Source: a virus
Virus record (IMG/VR): IMGVR_UViG_3300010885_003070
Coordinates: 17,074 to 81,073 of that record
Reading direction: 5' to 3' (one strand)
Length of the DNA stretch: 64,000 nucleotides
Shown here: piece after piece, positions 38,301 through 46,660 of the stretch
Position numbering within the stretch: position 1 is the stretch's first letter
Layout: each line of letters opens with the position of its first letter
Translations under genes and position numbers: made by a program
Notes under the pieces: generated by a model
What the model saw: only the letters and a program-made list of their open reading frames with translations
Told to the model about the DNA's origin: nothing
Database searches by the model: none

Positions 38301-38410
38301 CCTGGCTTAAATAAAATTCTATAGTAGTTACTATCAATGGTATAATCATCGTAGTAAGGAGTAACATTGAAGTCAGTTGTCAATGTATTATTTGCTCTAT
38401 TATAAGCCAT
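32381..38410 (-). CDS. Giant baseplate/virion protein with DUF4815-like N-terminus
   Basis: 2009 residues. FNVTPYYDDYTIDSNYYRIL, then LFKPGYAVQARELTQIQSSL and GKHVFKEGSIVIPGG, match the N-terminus of DUF4815-type structural proteins in T4-like marine phages. YFEPNFTSRAGYFSIDSYP is also typical. The C-terminal ~170 residues (LAEGQDAEDIQVVLTAYRPP, TDVKVWIKILHRED, FTGYKYFAIKIGLV) are conserved in the same group. A proline run (PPPPPPRG) sits near residue 1415. It occupies the position after gp8 where T4 has gp9-gp10, so it probably replaces those fibre-connecting proteins (inference). Confidence 0.8.
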   Translation of the reverse strand: MAYNRANNTLTTDFNVTPYYDDYTIDSNYYRILFKPGYAVQARELTQIQSSLQEQINRFGKHVFKEGSIVIPGGFTLETHGGANTGSGIRYVKIKDYDASNNDVTISDFVGVDVLGATSNITAAVVDVVSGTQSNSNTKTLYVKYKTTSSSNNIQKIFTAGETLSANVGGVTKTLVVLNTDPVANVGFGSRFKIDEGVFFAKNHFISFETQSVILDRYNPNPSCKVGFFVTEDIINASQDTSLLDPALEASNYAAPGADRLKLTPTLTVRPYDDPIGAPDFVELFSIENGVVKSYFERSQYNIIQDEMAKRLFDQSGDYVVRGMDVQIREHDDTGSNFGRYANGNNSLLFVGVSSGLGYVQGYEINNLDTAELQIEKGLATSQFREQIASATLGSYVTANSTVGSWVLDKATAVSLYDTPQRRISNNLWSGATSPSGRVIGTANVASFEYSTGTPGYDARYNIYLMDVNMLGSNSFANVRSVYYDGSASDGYADIVLDAGAAVLYEVPNSQLLYYVGDEYVKSVRDIDNPTINATTFYFNKTDSISPIAANGTFTYSIAGTGETFPYGSTTLSAAQESELRLTLDTSANITMTGTVNGTGGTSALSGVGTAFTRLNVGDKIEFVGNTRTYYISAITNDTSLTVVGGLPTGLSGNTFFKAYKTGDIIDLTGKGSAAGVSRTVVATPTSLTFDLKETFPTTLNATLTYKLARTAAKEIEKLKRASRYVRINCNTNARGTTGPYDLGFSDVYQVKSIRLGTGGTYPTSNTAGTDVTTLFKFDNGQRDSYYDHGTITPTGIGLSATDRLLVELDYFEPNFTSRAGYFSIDSYPIEDNDALYDSSVDIRTENVSIYKSPVNGKEYNLRNYLDFRPVKTNSADGTSPTGTTPATATENPARSFAYQNSTNGLRIPASSSQIIYDYTTYMGRKDLLVVDKDKRFQVITGIPSNFPITPEAIPGTMTIAVLNIVPYPSLSPAYASSINRYDLATSTKKMSNARFTMRDIGTLKQRIVNLEYYTALSVLEKAASDLLILDGDGLDRFKNGIFTDSFRDQSLAATYNNDHHICVDPDEKVLRPLYTMDSFGYDYVSGTNVVKNDDLVTLNYSEELLWNQSWVTSDRNIERRDWLFVGQVRLFPEQDVWVDVSTAPDEQINLGTWTQTNVLTNQSVLTSTEWNAWKKYVVGYRVYTGNGSNRNAYNYGNLYRTYDEARDVANSLNPPGNGRGVSVETVYNNVRTGTEHWVSDVTQTAESGYKIINTESIPYIRPQVITVACTSMKPFTRVWTFFDNEPMASYTRPISNTQYTAITDGVENSPAEDLLIQGGPAEGSELVTDANGTLYFQMRLPNEKRFRCGSRALVVADTFIPVNEASVSPLGASDDLSTGGRAFFYASGTAVTKQRTIYSSRHVDYYDKELEETYSDSAFQDIAAPPPPPPRGKHCSAYSFLAQAPNGEEGMFLTSVDLFISRIRDKGIWFEIREMSAGGTITRNQVPFSEVWYENVDDIPISTDGKTNALNVKFKAPLFLYHNTMYAFIIHPIDSNPDTYFWTAKLGQDDLNGKGQYNNRRNTGAFYQTNNNINWDIIADVDLTCKFYRANFVTNTEGEAILGNKPVENLILKSRSKSLKPRQGDVFTTGSKLVLSSNGTIQTTDILKGVTSLANSSVSAINGSTYSMSNTGYTVGETINVFAANNVYRGISANVTSVSYGRGVLNYYVDGPTTNSAITYSIAQLTNSDGNFSANDYIFSVAAPDYNGVIGQIRNYRYSAISFEPATMNFKDTDLKFAMRSYSNTSVEGSYVSVQPSETYYYDAEQALHSKSNETSALGGARSNQVRATFLTGKIGVSPVLDMGRTHSIYLDNIISANSGGETAASGGELINRYISKTVTLAEGQDAEDIQVVLTAYRPPNTDVKVWIKILHREDSTLFDNAPWIEMSRSSADEYSSLANRNDYKEYTYGFATANLTGPNGEVRYTNAAGITFTGYKYFAIKIGLVNTLNNTAVYPRVGDLRTIALQI

Positions 38411-38425
38411 TTTTATCTTTTCCTT

Positions 38426-39751
38426 TTAGAAATTCAGAACGATTTTGTAATCTTCGGCTTGGTCATCAGCCCTTTGAATAGCAGTCATGTTATCTGTATA
38501 TAGTAGATTTCCGCTACGTGGTTCTAATGTTGGATTGGTAATAGCACTAACAAAACGGGCAGCGGTTGTATTAGCACCAATAAGCAAGTCTTTTGATGGT
38601 ATACCATTTGTATTTGATAACTTGATAACGTTATTACCAGAATCCCATTCTACAACATGCCCACTAAAGAATGATGATGCTAATGAAGCACCTTGATAAA
38701 CTACCTCATCTTCGACATACTCAACTGAGGTACCGTTCAATGATAGAACTGTTAATTGTGAGAATGCTGGTAGAGATGACATTGTTGTAACACCGTATAG
38801 GCGAGGATCTTCAATCAATGAAATCTGTCTGTAATCGTTATGTGTGGTCAATACACCGCTTTCGGTATCTTTGATCTGAACATCCATAATCAAATATGAA
38901 CCACCAAGTTCTATTATAGGATCTAATCCGTGACCACCCTGAGGACTGATGATTGCTCTAGCTGATGCTCCAGCACCTGTAGTCGAACCAAGCGTAACAT
39001 TAGCATATGTATAGCCATAACCTAGATTGTCAATGACGATTGACTGAACAGTATTTGATGATGTATTCAATACAGCAAAGGCGTTAGCATAAAGACCATC
39101 GCCTGTGATTGATACGACAACATCGTTTGCTGTGTATCCAGAACCTGCGTTTGTTACATTGATAACATGAATAGCACCATCAATAGCATTCTCTTGAACG
39201 ATCCATTGCTGGCTGTTATCGCTTTGTGCTAGAGTTTTGACTGGAATAAATGATGGTGTCAAAAATCTTAGTTTCTCTTCCGCAGTTAGACTATACATAT
39301 ACTTCCAGTTATAACCATCTGCGGTCTGAAAGTGTGTAGTTGTAACAAGAATGTTTGGCATAACCGTAGAAGGTGCGCCATTGTTATTAGATAGACACTT
39401 GAATATGTTATGCTCGGATGTCATAACATAAAAGTTGTATGAAGAGTCGAATAATTGTAGGGAATCAATTAGATCGTCATAAGCATCATAAACAGTACCA
39501 GATGTCCAGTTGATACGTGGAATAGCATGTCTGATATTGTTACCTGTAATTCTTTTGCCACCAATCATGTTCTTCCAGATTTGATTGGTATTGACTGCGG
39601 ACGTGTTAGCCTGAGGTGGAGCAGCATCGTTTGCCCAAGTAGCGGCTCGACCAAAAGTCAAATAGACGTTTGATGATGATGGTTCTGATACGGATTCTTT
39701 GACTTGCTTGGCGACAAAGATATCGAGATTTTTAGAACGTGACGATGACAA
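38426..39751 (-). CDS. 8: Baseplate wedge protein gp8
   Basis: 441 residues against 334 in T4. The alignment with T4 gp8 is clear by eye: NVYLTFGRAATW (T4 IFITFGRSEPW), IWKNMIGGKRI and IRHAIPRINW (T4 MWTHMMG, AVIPRRDW), GYNWKYMYSLTAEE (T4 GYVWEYLFEIPPD), DYRQISLIEDP, and the end RSGNLLYTDNMTAIQRADDQ with DYKIVLNF (T4 SGEMIYMENRPPI, INILFTF). The extra length is a central insert with AGSGYTANDVVVSI-type repeats as in gp7 and gp6 here. The first codon is TTG, since no ATG lies nearby and AGAAGGA precedes it. Order gp6-gp7-gp8 is as in T4. Confidence 0.9.
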   Translation of the reverse strand: MSSSRSKNLDIFVAKQVKESVSEPSSSNVYLTFGRAATWANDAAPPQANTSAVNTNQIWKNMIGGKRITGNNIRHAIPRINWTSGTVYDAYDDLIDSLQLFDSSYNFYVMTSEHNIFKCLSNNNGAPSTVMPNILVTTTHFQTADGYNWKYMYSLTAEEKLRFLTPSFIPVKTLAQSDNSQQWIVQENAIDGAIHVINVTNAGSGYTANDVVVSITGDGLYANAFAVLNTSSNTVQSIVIDNLGYGYTYANVTLGSTTGAGASARAIISPQGGHGLDPIIELGGSYLIMDVQIKDTESGVLTTHNDYRQISLIEDPRLYGVTTMSSLPAFSQLTVLSLNGTSVEYVEDEVVYQGASLASSFFSGHVVEWDSGNNVIKLSNTNGIPSKDLLIGANTTAARFVSAITNPTLEPRSGNLLYTDNMTAIQRADDQAEDYKIVLNF

Positions 39752-39777
39752 AGGCTGATCCTTCTCTAATTATCTAC

Positions 39778-42700
39778 TTATTTATAAGGCGAAACATAGG
39801 CAGTGCCTTCCATAACCGAGCCAGATACAATACCAAGACCAGAATGAGCAACCGCATTGATAGTGTTTGTATGGCGAATTACCGCACCAGTCACTTCATT
39901 TACAGTGTTAGGTATAAAGACTTGTGATCCATATATTGCCGCTGAGTTGGCAATACTATCGTTAGCGGTATAGTATATATTGTATGTGTTGGTGCTATAT
40001 TCACTCTTGATCATATAGACACCGTTAGCTAAATCGGTAGCAGATGTGAAGAACTCAATATAGACATTATCATTAGGTGATAGTTCATTATCTGTTTTGA
40101 GTGTAGTAAATCTAATATTGGAATAGTTATTTGTCTGATACCAAACTCTGACATTGCTATTACCTGTAGCAGGTTTAGCAACATTGATTGTAAATACATC
40201 AGAGCCTGTCTTGATTGGATAGTAAATGCCATTTGATGTATTAGCCTGATCACCGCTTGTAAATGCGATATAAGCAGCATTACCATTTGACATTGGATGA
40301 CTAGCAATAACAATCTTAGATAGCTTCTGATAGACACGGGATGTTGAACCAGCAAAGATTACATTCTGTCCAGTGATATTGAATGTATTACCGTCTTGAA
40401 CACTGGATACAGTATAGTAACCATTACGTGTGTTTCCTGTGTCACCACCAAGGAATAGAACGTATGTCTGATCTCCAGCAGCGAATCCGTGATTGTTTGC
40501 TTTTACAGTAATCTTTCTACTGATTAGATTTGCTACACCAGATCCTACGTTAGCGGTTGTCATGTTAGGATGTAGAACGTTGAATGTGTTGGCGTTCTTT
40601 ACACCACGAACTTGATAGTAACCATTTGCTAGTGAGTAATCTACTGTCTGGAATTGAATATAGACATTATCATTTAGTTCTGGTCTGCTATATGGCAGTG
40701 TGATCATAACGTCAGGATTATATACAAGAACGTTACCAACGTTGGCGACACCATCGCTTCTTTCAGTCAATGGATTAGTAACAGAGAAATGACTTATATT
40801 GGCTGATGTTACTGTATAGTTTGTGTTTCCAAGATTAGCCCATGTGTTTGAGTTTTTGAATTGTAAGAATACAAAATCACCTTGGGTATATCCGTGATTG
40901 AAATAAGAAATAACAATATCATTATTGGCAGCGGAATAAGAAGTATTGTGATTTGATGTATTAGCACTATACGAACCAATAACAAACTCGGCATTTGCTG
41001 TACCAGTTAGAACATTTGGTGAGAATACACCGCTAGTGTATCCCTGTACCTGATACATTGTTTTGTGTGGTAAAGTTGATGACTCGGTATTAGAGAAAAC
41101 AACCTCAACGTTTGTGTTTGTGAGTGTTTCATTATCAAAGACGATATCATATTGACCAAATAGTCTAGCGCCTGCAGGATGTGATAAGTCTTTTACTGCG
41201 GCTCTATACTTGTTGATTGTCTCATCAACCTTGACAACGTATGAGAACTCTTGATAGTAATCTCTGTCTTCCAGGAAGTTATAGCCAGAGATGTGTCCAT
41301 CATCGTTGATGTATCTGCCTGGATATGAGTAAGCACCAGTAACGTATGATAGCTGTGCGTTAGCGTTACCGTTACCGAGTCCTGTTAGATCAAGTGTTGG
41401 ATTATCTGTATAGCCATAACCACCAGAAACAACGGTCATTGCTTGAATTGTACCGATGTTAGAAACTGACTGAATGATTTCTTCGTTATGTCCAATGATT
41501 GCTGTTACAGCGATATTAGCACCAGTACCTGTTCCTGATACAACATTAGCTGCTGGTAGATTGGTCGGCTCATATCCTGATCCACCAATAATGTGACCAG
41601 GCATTTGCTTAAACTTGACTTCTGTAATCATGCCATTAGCAGCAACGTTTGTTACGTTGGCAATAGCACCAGAGCCAGCACTACCTAATGGGTTAAGAAA
41701 TTCGATGGTATCACCAGCAGTATAACCTATACCACCATTGATAATCTGCATCTTGCCTATAATACCCATCTTCGATATAACAGAATTAGCAGAGATAGCA
41801 ATTGTAATTGGCGGAATGTAGTTGTTACCACCAGAAGCAATTGCTAGTGAGAAAGCAGGTCCACAATTACCATACACAAAGTATGACATTGAATTAGCAA
41901 AGCCAGCGGAATCATTAGCTGGATCTATAATAGATGATTTGAGATTGGAGTATCTATTGTTACCGATAGCTGTATTAGCTTCGAGATTGATTGTTGACCA
42001 GATAACATTATAGCTATTTGGATGATAGAAGCCACTTTCATCAACGTCGGCAACGGTACCAGACGCACCAGAGCCTGAACCGAAGATTAGTAGAGCATCA
42101 TCAACTTGGAATCCTGCGCCGCCTTTGACAACACCAGCAGCCTGAATTGTTCCTTTGGTAACCTTTGAGATGATAACCTGTGCGCCAATACCAGTGTTAC
42201 TAACAATAGGAACTGTGGTGCCTTCTGTATAACCAGCGCCGCCAGATACAATCTGAACCGATGTGATAATACCAGAGAATAGATTTGCTGTTAGAAACTT
42301 ATCAACACCTTCTTCGGTATACTGAGTATAGATTTCTTCCGCATTCAAGAACTCTTTATAGATATTAGAGAGTTTCAATTCATAGATAAGCTGTCCTTTG
42401 TCATAGTAGGTATCAACCTTCTCGACAATAGCAGTAGCGTTTGATGATATGCCTTTGATGAATGTGTTACCAAAGTTTGTCGCTGCTATAGAATTAGAAA
42501 CGTTATCAACCTTGACGCCTCTAACTCTCAATGACTTTTCAATAAACCACTTACCATCAGAAGCACGAAGAATGTCGGTCTTTGGATAATAGAACTGAGC
42601 TTCTTTGTTGAATAGAGCTTGAACAATAAACCGAACAGAACTCTCACTACCAGATGATAGATAGAACTCTTTGGCGTGTTTTAGTATGTTTGTTCTATCG

Positions 42701-43005
42701 GCTAGAACATTGTCAGGAATATACTGTATGAAAGTATCATACATCTTCTGTAGGAATGAGATGTAATCGTAGTCATCTCTGACATTCTGATCATTGGTAT
42801 GATCTTCAAGGACGTGTTCATATAGCTGATCAATATCTAAGTTTCGTAGCATGTTCTTGGAGAGATAGAGAGCCTCGCCCTCTTGCTCCATTGCTTTATA
42901 ATAGTATTCTAGAAACTTGATAAAGGTATCATGCTCTTCCCTGACGAATGCAGGAAGCTGTCCAGAAACTAATATTGATGTTTTGCTATTTGATGATAAT
43001 GACAT
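39778..43005 (-). CDS. 7: Baseplate wedge protein gp7-like
   Basis: 1075 residues. Residues ~12-160 match the C-terminal wedge-binding part of T4 gp7: LPAFVREEHDTFIKFLEYYY, FLQKMYDTFIQYIP, ILKHAKEFYLSSGSESSVRF and IVQALFNKEAQFYYPKTD (T4 FESRSYDFYSTKGIEASYKF, LFKVLYNEEVEIEI). T4 carries this segment near residue 700, here it is N-terminal. The remainder is AGYTxGD/GGxGYTxxP-type beta repeats, then three ~90-residue HGxxxGDxVxxxF modules. The gene lies between gp6 and gp8 as in T4. Confidence 0.85.
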   Translation of the reverse strand: MSLSSNSKTSILVSGQLPAFVREEHDTFIKFLEYYYKAMEQEGEALYLSKNMLRNLDIDQLYEHVLEDHTNDQNVRDDYDYISFLQKMYDTFIQYIPDNVLADRTNILKHAKEFYLSSGSESSVRFIVQALFNKEAQFYYPKTDILRASDGKWFIEKSLRVRGVKVDNVSNSIAATNFGNTFIKGISSNATAIVEKVDTYYDKGQLIYELKLSNIYKEFLNAEEIYTQYTEEGVDKFLTANLFSGIITSVQIVSGGAGYTEGTTVPIVSNTGIGAQVIISKVTKGTIQAAGVVKGGAGFQVDDALLIFGSGSGASGTVADVDESGFYHPNSYNVIWSTINLEANTAIGNNRYSNLKSSIIDPANDSAGFANSMSYFVYGNCGPAFSLAIASGGNNYIPPITIAISANSVISKMGIIGKMQIINGGIGYTAGDTIEFLNPLGSAGSGAIANVTNVAANGMITEVKFKQMPGHIIGGSGYEPTNLPAANVVSGTGTGANIAVTAIIGHNEEIIQSVSNIGTIQAMTVVSGGYGYTDNPTLDLTGLGNGNANAQLSYVTGAYSYPGRYINDDGHISGYNFLEDRDYYQEFSYVVKVDETINKYRAAVKDLSHPAGARLFGQYDIVFDNETLTNTNVEVVFSNTESSTLPHKTMYQVQGYTSGVFSPNVLTGTANAEFVIGSYSANTSNHNTSYSAANNDIVISYFNHGYTQGDFVFLQFKNSNTWANLGNTNYTVTSANISHFSVTNPLTERSDGVANVGNVLVYNPDVMITLPYSRPELNDNVYIQFQTVDYSLANGYYQVRGVKNANTFNVLHPNMTTANVGSGVANLISRKITVKANNHGFAAGDQTYVLFLGGDTGNTRNGYYTVSSVQDGNTFNITGQNVIFAGSTSRVYQKLSKIVIASHPMSNGNAAYIAFTSGDQANTSNGIYYPIKTGSDVFTINVAKPATGNSNVRVWYQTNNYSNIRFTTLKTDNELSPNDNVYIEFFTSATDLANGVYMIKSEYSTNTYNIYYTANDSIANSAAIYGSQVFIPNTVNEVTGAVIRHTNTINAVAHSGLGIVSGSVMEGTAYVSPYK
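39779..39786 (-). promoter_or_regulatory. T4-type late promoter TATAAATA
   Basis: Exact TATAAATA on the minus strand, 28 nt before the gp8 TTG start and formed by the last codons and stop of the gp7 gene. The position leaves about 20 nt of leader including the AGAAGGA ribosome site, so it could transcribe gp8 and the DUF4815 giant separately. Confidence 0.6.
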
Positions 43006-43008
43006 AAA

Positions 43009-45090
43009 TTATTTTTCCGCAACCATTTCGAGAGTAACAGATTGAACATTGTTTTCGTCCATCGTCAATATTCTGTTTCTCAATGGTTGAATGATTTCTG
43101 TACCAGATACGATGTTCATTGTTAGAACGTCTGTGTCGTAATAGTCATTAGAAACAACGGCGCTTGGCTGAATAGCATTCAATACAACCTCACCAGTATC
43201 ATAATCGACGGTACCAGCGTTTTCATTAATAACAATCTTGTTACCAAGTGTATCATAGTAATATGTTCTAAGAATACCGTTTCTTGCTTGTAGAACTGCT
43301 TTAGCGGTTGACTCGGTGCCAACTTGTCCATCGTCAGTGATTGTGACAGTAGCACGGGAATAATTGATGCCTTTGTTTGTTACCTCAATAGATGTAACCT
43401 TACCATTGACCACACTAGCAACTGCGGTAGCTCCTGTACCGTCGCCAGTAATACTGACATTAGCTGAGATGTAATCTCTACCTGGTGTGATAAGATCAAT
43501 AGCATCAACACCTGTGAATGAGTTTGGCACCTCTTCATAGAACACGTTTCTAGAAACTAGACCGCTATCGAGAACTGTAATCTGTGGGAAAGAGTATAGC
43601 TTATTAGTGTAAGTTCCTCTTTCAATTGGTGTCTTGAAGTAATAGTAATACTTCTTTGACTTAGTTGTATCAATAACCTGACGGCTTTGTAGATAGATTG
43701 AGATATCGGAACCAGTAATTGCTGGATCTGCCTTTTCAATATAGCTTTGTAGTTTTGCTTTCTTGAATGTTGAGCGATAGGTATTCAACTCATCATTAGC
43801 ATAATCAAAAGCAGCCTGCTTAACTAGCTGTAGAATTTCTGTTGCTGACTTTGATGTTAGTCCTGGATTGTAATAGACTTTACCACGAACTGTGACAAAG
43901 ATATAATCAGGATCAACAATAACTGGTGTCACAGTAACGACGTTCTTATTCTTGATTAGGTTAGTCTTGATATTCTCTTTCTCAAGGTTTGTCAGTGTAT
44001 AGAAACCTTTAGTCTTGATAGAGATATAAACCTTTCCGTAAACTGGCGGATCGTTGTCTTCGCCACCCCAGATAGAAACGGCGTCAATGTTCTGATATTC
44101 TTTGACTAGAATTGTTTCATAGTCACGAACAGTAACGCAACGATTTTGTGCTGTGTAATACTGTGGTGCTCTTAGTTTAACTCTATCAATGTCTTCCTTA
44201 TCAGACCCGGTTCTTGAACTTGAAACGGTTGTAACACGAACATTGCCGGTATAGATATCACCGACAGGCTCAACTAAGTTAAACTTGGAAACATCATTGC
44301 CCATTGAACCCTGTGTATCAACATATGTGGCGATAACAATGTTACCATCTTTTGGACGATAACCAAGAACACCGTCACCAAACTGTAGTGTATAGTTTAG
44401 GTTCTCGTTCTCTTCTAAGAAATATACTCGGCTGTTTGCTGTGATTGTTGTGATATCAGTTGAGAGTAGAAACTCTTCTGTATAGGAATTAGATGCTGAT
44501 TCCTGAACTGTGATTGTTAGTGTGTCAGTATCAACGTTAGCTGATGGAATCTCAAATCTTGCTGTCTTGTTATTAGATGACATGCCAAATTGCTGAGTGA
44601 TAACCTCACCCTGCTTGATCCACACATTAGGGAAATAGAATGAGTTACCTGACTTACTAGCTGTATTAGAATTGAGTGTTACGAATGGATATGATGTGCC
44701 TTCGATATCAGCACCAAGTAGTCTTGTGTATTTGTCCAGTGTGATTGTGTGTAGTGACTGATTTTCTGAAGCGGTTGGTGTAACACGGAGATTGATCATT
44801 GCCTCTGCCGCATGTGGTGATGTCGGCACATAGTTGATCAACTTAGCTTGTGAGATGATGTTCTGTCTAATCTGAGCGGTATCTAGAAACGCTTCGTTAG
44901 CTACCATGTTCAAGTAGTATGAATTGTAATAGGTGTTGTAAGCGAGAATGTCTAGTAGAACGGACATACCTGAGCCTTCAAAGTTATAATCAGAAAACTC
45001 TGACTGGCTGCCAAGAAATGTCTTTAGATTGTTTCTAATAGAGTTGAAATCTAGTTCCGAAACTCTGAGGGTTGTATTTGCTCTAGACAT
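43009..45090 (-). CDS. 6: Baseplate wedge protein gp6
   Basis: 693 residues, close to T4 gp6 (660). NTTLRVSELDFNSIRNNLKT, then SDYNFEGSGMSVLLDILAYN and ANEAFLDTAQIRQNIISQAK, are the signature of gp6/gpJ-type wedge proteins. LVKEYQNIDAVSIWGGEDND is another conserved block. gp6 forms the iris ring around the hub in contractile baseplates. A short GxGYSxATVTITDDG repeat in the C-terminal third is shared with gp7 and gp8 of this phage. Three nt separate it from gp25. Confidence 0.95.
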   Translation of the reverse strand: MSRANTTLRVSELDFNSIRNNLKTFLGSQSEFSDYNFEGSGMSVLLDILAYNTYYNSYYLNMVANEAFLDTAQIRQNIISQAKLINYVPTSPHAAEAMINLRVTPTASENQSLHTITLDKYTRLLGADIEGTSYPFVTLNSNTASKSGNSFYFPNVWIKQGEVITQQFGMSSNNKTARFEIPSANVDTDTLTITVQESASNSYTEEFLLSTDITTITANSRVYFLEENENLNYTLQFGDGVLGYRPKDGNIVIATYVDTQGSMGNDVSKFNLVEPVGDIYTGNVRVTTVSSSRTGSDKEDIDRVKLRAPQYYTAQNRCVTVRDYETILVKEYQNIDAVSIWGGEDNDPPVYGKVYISIKTKGFYTLTNLEKENIKTNLIKNKNVVTVTPVIVDPDYIFVTVRGKVYYNPGLTSKSATEILQLVKQAAFDYANDELNTYRSTFKKAKLQSYIEKADPAITGSDISIYLQSRQVIDTTKSKKYYYYFKTPIERGTYTNKLYSFPQITVLDSGLVSRNVFYEEVPNSFTGVDAIDLITPGRDYISANVSITGDGTGATAVASVVNGKVTSIEVTNKGINYSRATVTITDDGQVGTESTAKAVLQARNGILRTYYYDTLGNKIVINENAGTVDYDTGEVVLNAIQPSAVVSNDYYDTDVLTMNIVSGTEIIQPLRNRILTMDENNVQSVTLEMVAEK

Positions 45091-45093
45091 TGA

Positions 45094-45498
45094 TTACCTT
45101 ATTTTTTCTAGGAATAGATTAAATGTCGCTGGAGTTTCAGTATTCAATATTACATATTCCAACTGGACATTGAAGCCGTGATTGTCAGTATCAGCATAAA
45201 CATTTAAACGTGTTATTTCAACTCTAGGCTCATAAGTATTTATTAGTCTTCCTAAAGCATCTTCTAATAGTGAAGCGGTGATAACATCGACGTTATCGAA
45301 TAGTAGTCTAGGAACATCTGAGCCAAGAGACGAGTTAAACGGACGCTCATAATAGCTAGTAAAAATTAGATTGCGTATTGATCTTTTTACAGCATCGACA
45401 CCTTTTTTCTTATTGATGTCGCCAGTAATCGGATTGATCATGAAATCTAAATCAAGATCAGAATAGTCTGGTTGTCGGCTAATGTTTACTTGTGCCAT
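45094..45498 (-). CDS. 25: Baseplate wedge protein gp25
   Basis: 134 residues, the usual size (T4 132). DLDLDFMINPITGDINKKKG, AVKRSIRNLIFTSYYERPFN and TYEPRVEITRLNV are diagnostic; the EPR motif nucleates sheath contraction in gp25 and TssE proteins. It starts the wedge block gp25-gp6-gp7-gp8 and has a late-promoter-like CATAAATA 24 nt upstream. Confidence 0.95.
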   Translation of the reverse strand: MAQVNISRQPDYSDLDLDFMINPITGDINKKKGVDAVKRSIRNLIFTSYYERPFNSSLGSDVPRLLFDNVDVITASLLEDALGRLINTYEPRVEITRLNVYADTDNHGFNVQLEYVILNTETPATFNLFLEKIR

Positions 45499-45521
45499 CT
45501 TAGTCCTCTACCCATTTATAC

Positions 45522-45529
45522 TATTTATG
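45522..45529 (-). promoter_or_regulatory. Late-promoter-like CATAAATA
   Basis: Minus-strand CATAAATAG, in which TAA is the stop of the spike gene, sits 24 nt before the gp25 ATG at 45498. One base from TATAAATA. A second TATAAATG follows 8 nt on. Likely late promoter for the wedge block. Confidence 0.5.
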
Positions 45530-46649
45530 CCCAATTCTTAGTCTCACTATTTCCAGCAGGCTTATCTGGAGCATGAACACCACGAGACTTAGGATCATCT
45601 GATGCGAACTGTCCAAAGTCAAAGTCCATCTGTAATCCTAAAGCAGACATTATATTAGATAATCCAAGGCCCGAGTTAAGATTGAGACCAGACGGACCAT
45701 CAACATTAACACTTGATTGACCAACGATGGTTGTCATTGTCTGTCCTTCAATACTTGTCTTTGCTCCGCCAAAGTGAGCGTCACCTGTTGCTCTCACATC
45801 AACTTTTTGTTGAGCTTTAACCTCAACACTACCAGCAGCAGATTTTGCTTGAATGTCTCCAGTAGTTGAACTAATGCCAACGTCTTTATCTGCTTTGACT
45901 TGAACGCCGTTTGACTTTGACTCGATGCCAAAGTCTTTCTCGGCTGTCATCTTGATAGCTTCGTCAGAGGACTCATAGTTCATCTTACCTTTTGACTTGA
46001 CATGAACCTCACCGTCTTTTGTCTCTGAGTGAAAGTTTCCTTCTTCGATATTCTGTGTGATATTTCCCTTTTTGACTGCCATACCAATACCGGAAGCGGA
46101 GCCAAATAGTAACGAGTCTGACTGAGAAGCAATAGTAGTGGAACCTTTAGACACATAAGCAATAGCACCACGGGCAATCTTACTAGATGAACCCATGAGC
46201 TTTTTATTCTCGTTTCTTGCTTGTGTATCAATATTTCCTAGAATTTGTCTGTTATGATTTTTAGCAGCTAGATTGAAATTACCCAATACTGTGAGATTAT
46301 AGTCTTTGTGGCAGGTAACATTATAGTCACCATATACTCTAAGCGAAGCATCACCCTTGACTGTGATATCCTGTGCGCCAGATATAGTCATACGATCTTC
46401 ACCAAACGTCACCTCATACTTGCCATTATGCGCTGTGATATGTAATGAGCCATCGTGCGCCATCTGAATAGATGTGCCGCTGCGGTGCTGTAGTGTGACA
46501 GTCTCTCCGCCCTTTGTATCATCTAATTGTAGCACATGACCAGATCGTGTCTTCCAACTGAAATAGTCAGGATACGATCCAGCCGACTGAGCTTTACGAG
46601 CATCAGACTTATGTGGCTGCGTCCATTTTGGAGGCGTTTCTTTTTTCAT
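45525..46649 (-). CDS. Central spike beta-helix protein (gp5 C-terminal-like)
   Basis: 374 residues. After ~35 polar residues, HVLQLDDTKGGETVTLQHRS begins a VgrG/gp5-type repeat: MTISGAQDITVKGDASLRVY, DYNLTVLGNFNLAAKNHN, GVQVKADKDVGISSTTG and SVEVKAQQKVDVRATGDA. These build the intertwined beta-helix that forms the membrane-piercing needle in T4 gp5C. No lysozyme domain is present, unlike T4 gp5. The end (GVHAPDKPAGNSETKNWA) is loose. It lies between the OB-like hub gene and gp25, where T4 has gp5. Confidence 0.85.
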   Translation of the reverse strand: MKKETPPKWTQPHKSDARKAQSAGSYPDYFSWKTRSGHVLQLDDTKGGETVTLQHRSGTSIQMAHDGSLHITAHNGKYEVTFGEDRMTISGAQDITVKGDASLRVYGDYNVTCHKDYNLTVLGNFNLAAKNHNRQILGNIDTQARNENKKLMGSSSKIARGAIAYVSKGSTTIASQSDSLLFGSASGIGMAVKKGNITQNIEEGNFHSETKDGEVHVKSKGKMNYESSDEAIKMTAEKDFGIESKSNGVQVKADKDVGISSTTGDIQAKSAAGSVEVKAQQKVDVRATGDAHFGGAKTSIEGQTMTTIVGQSSVNVDGPSGLNLNSGLGLSNIMSALGLQMDFDFGQFASDDPKSRGVHAPDKPAGNSETKNWA

Positions 46650-46660
46650 TCTTTCATACC

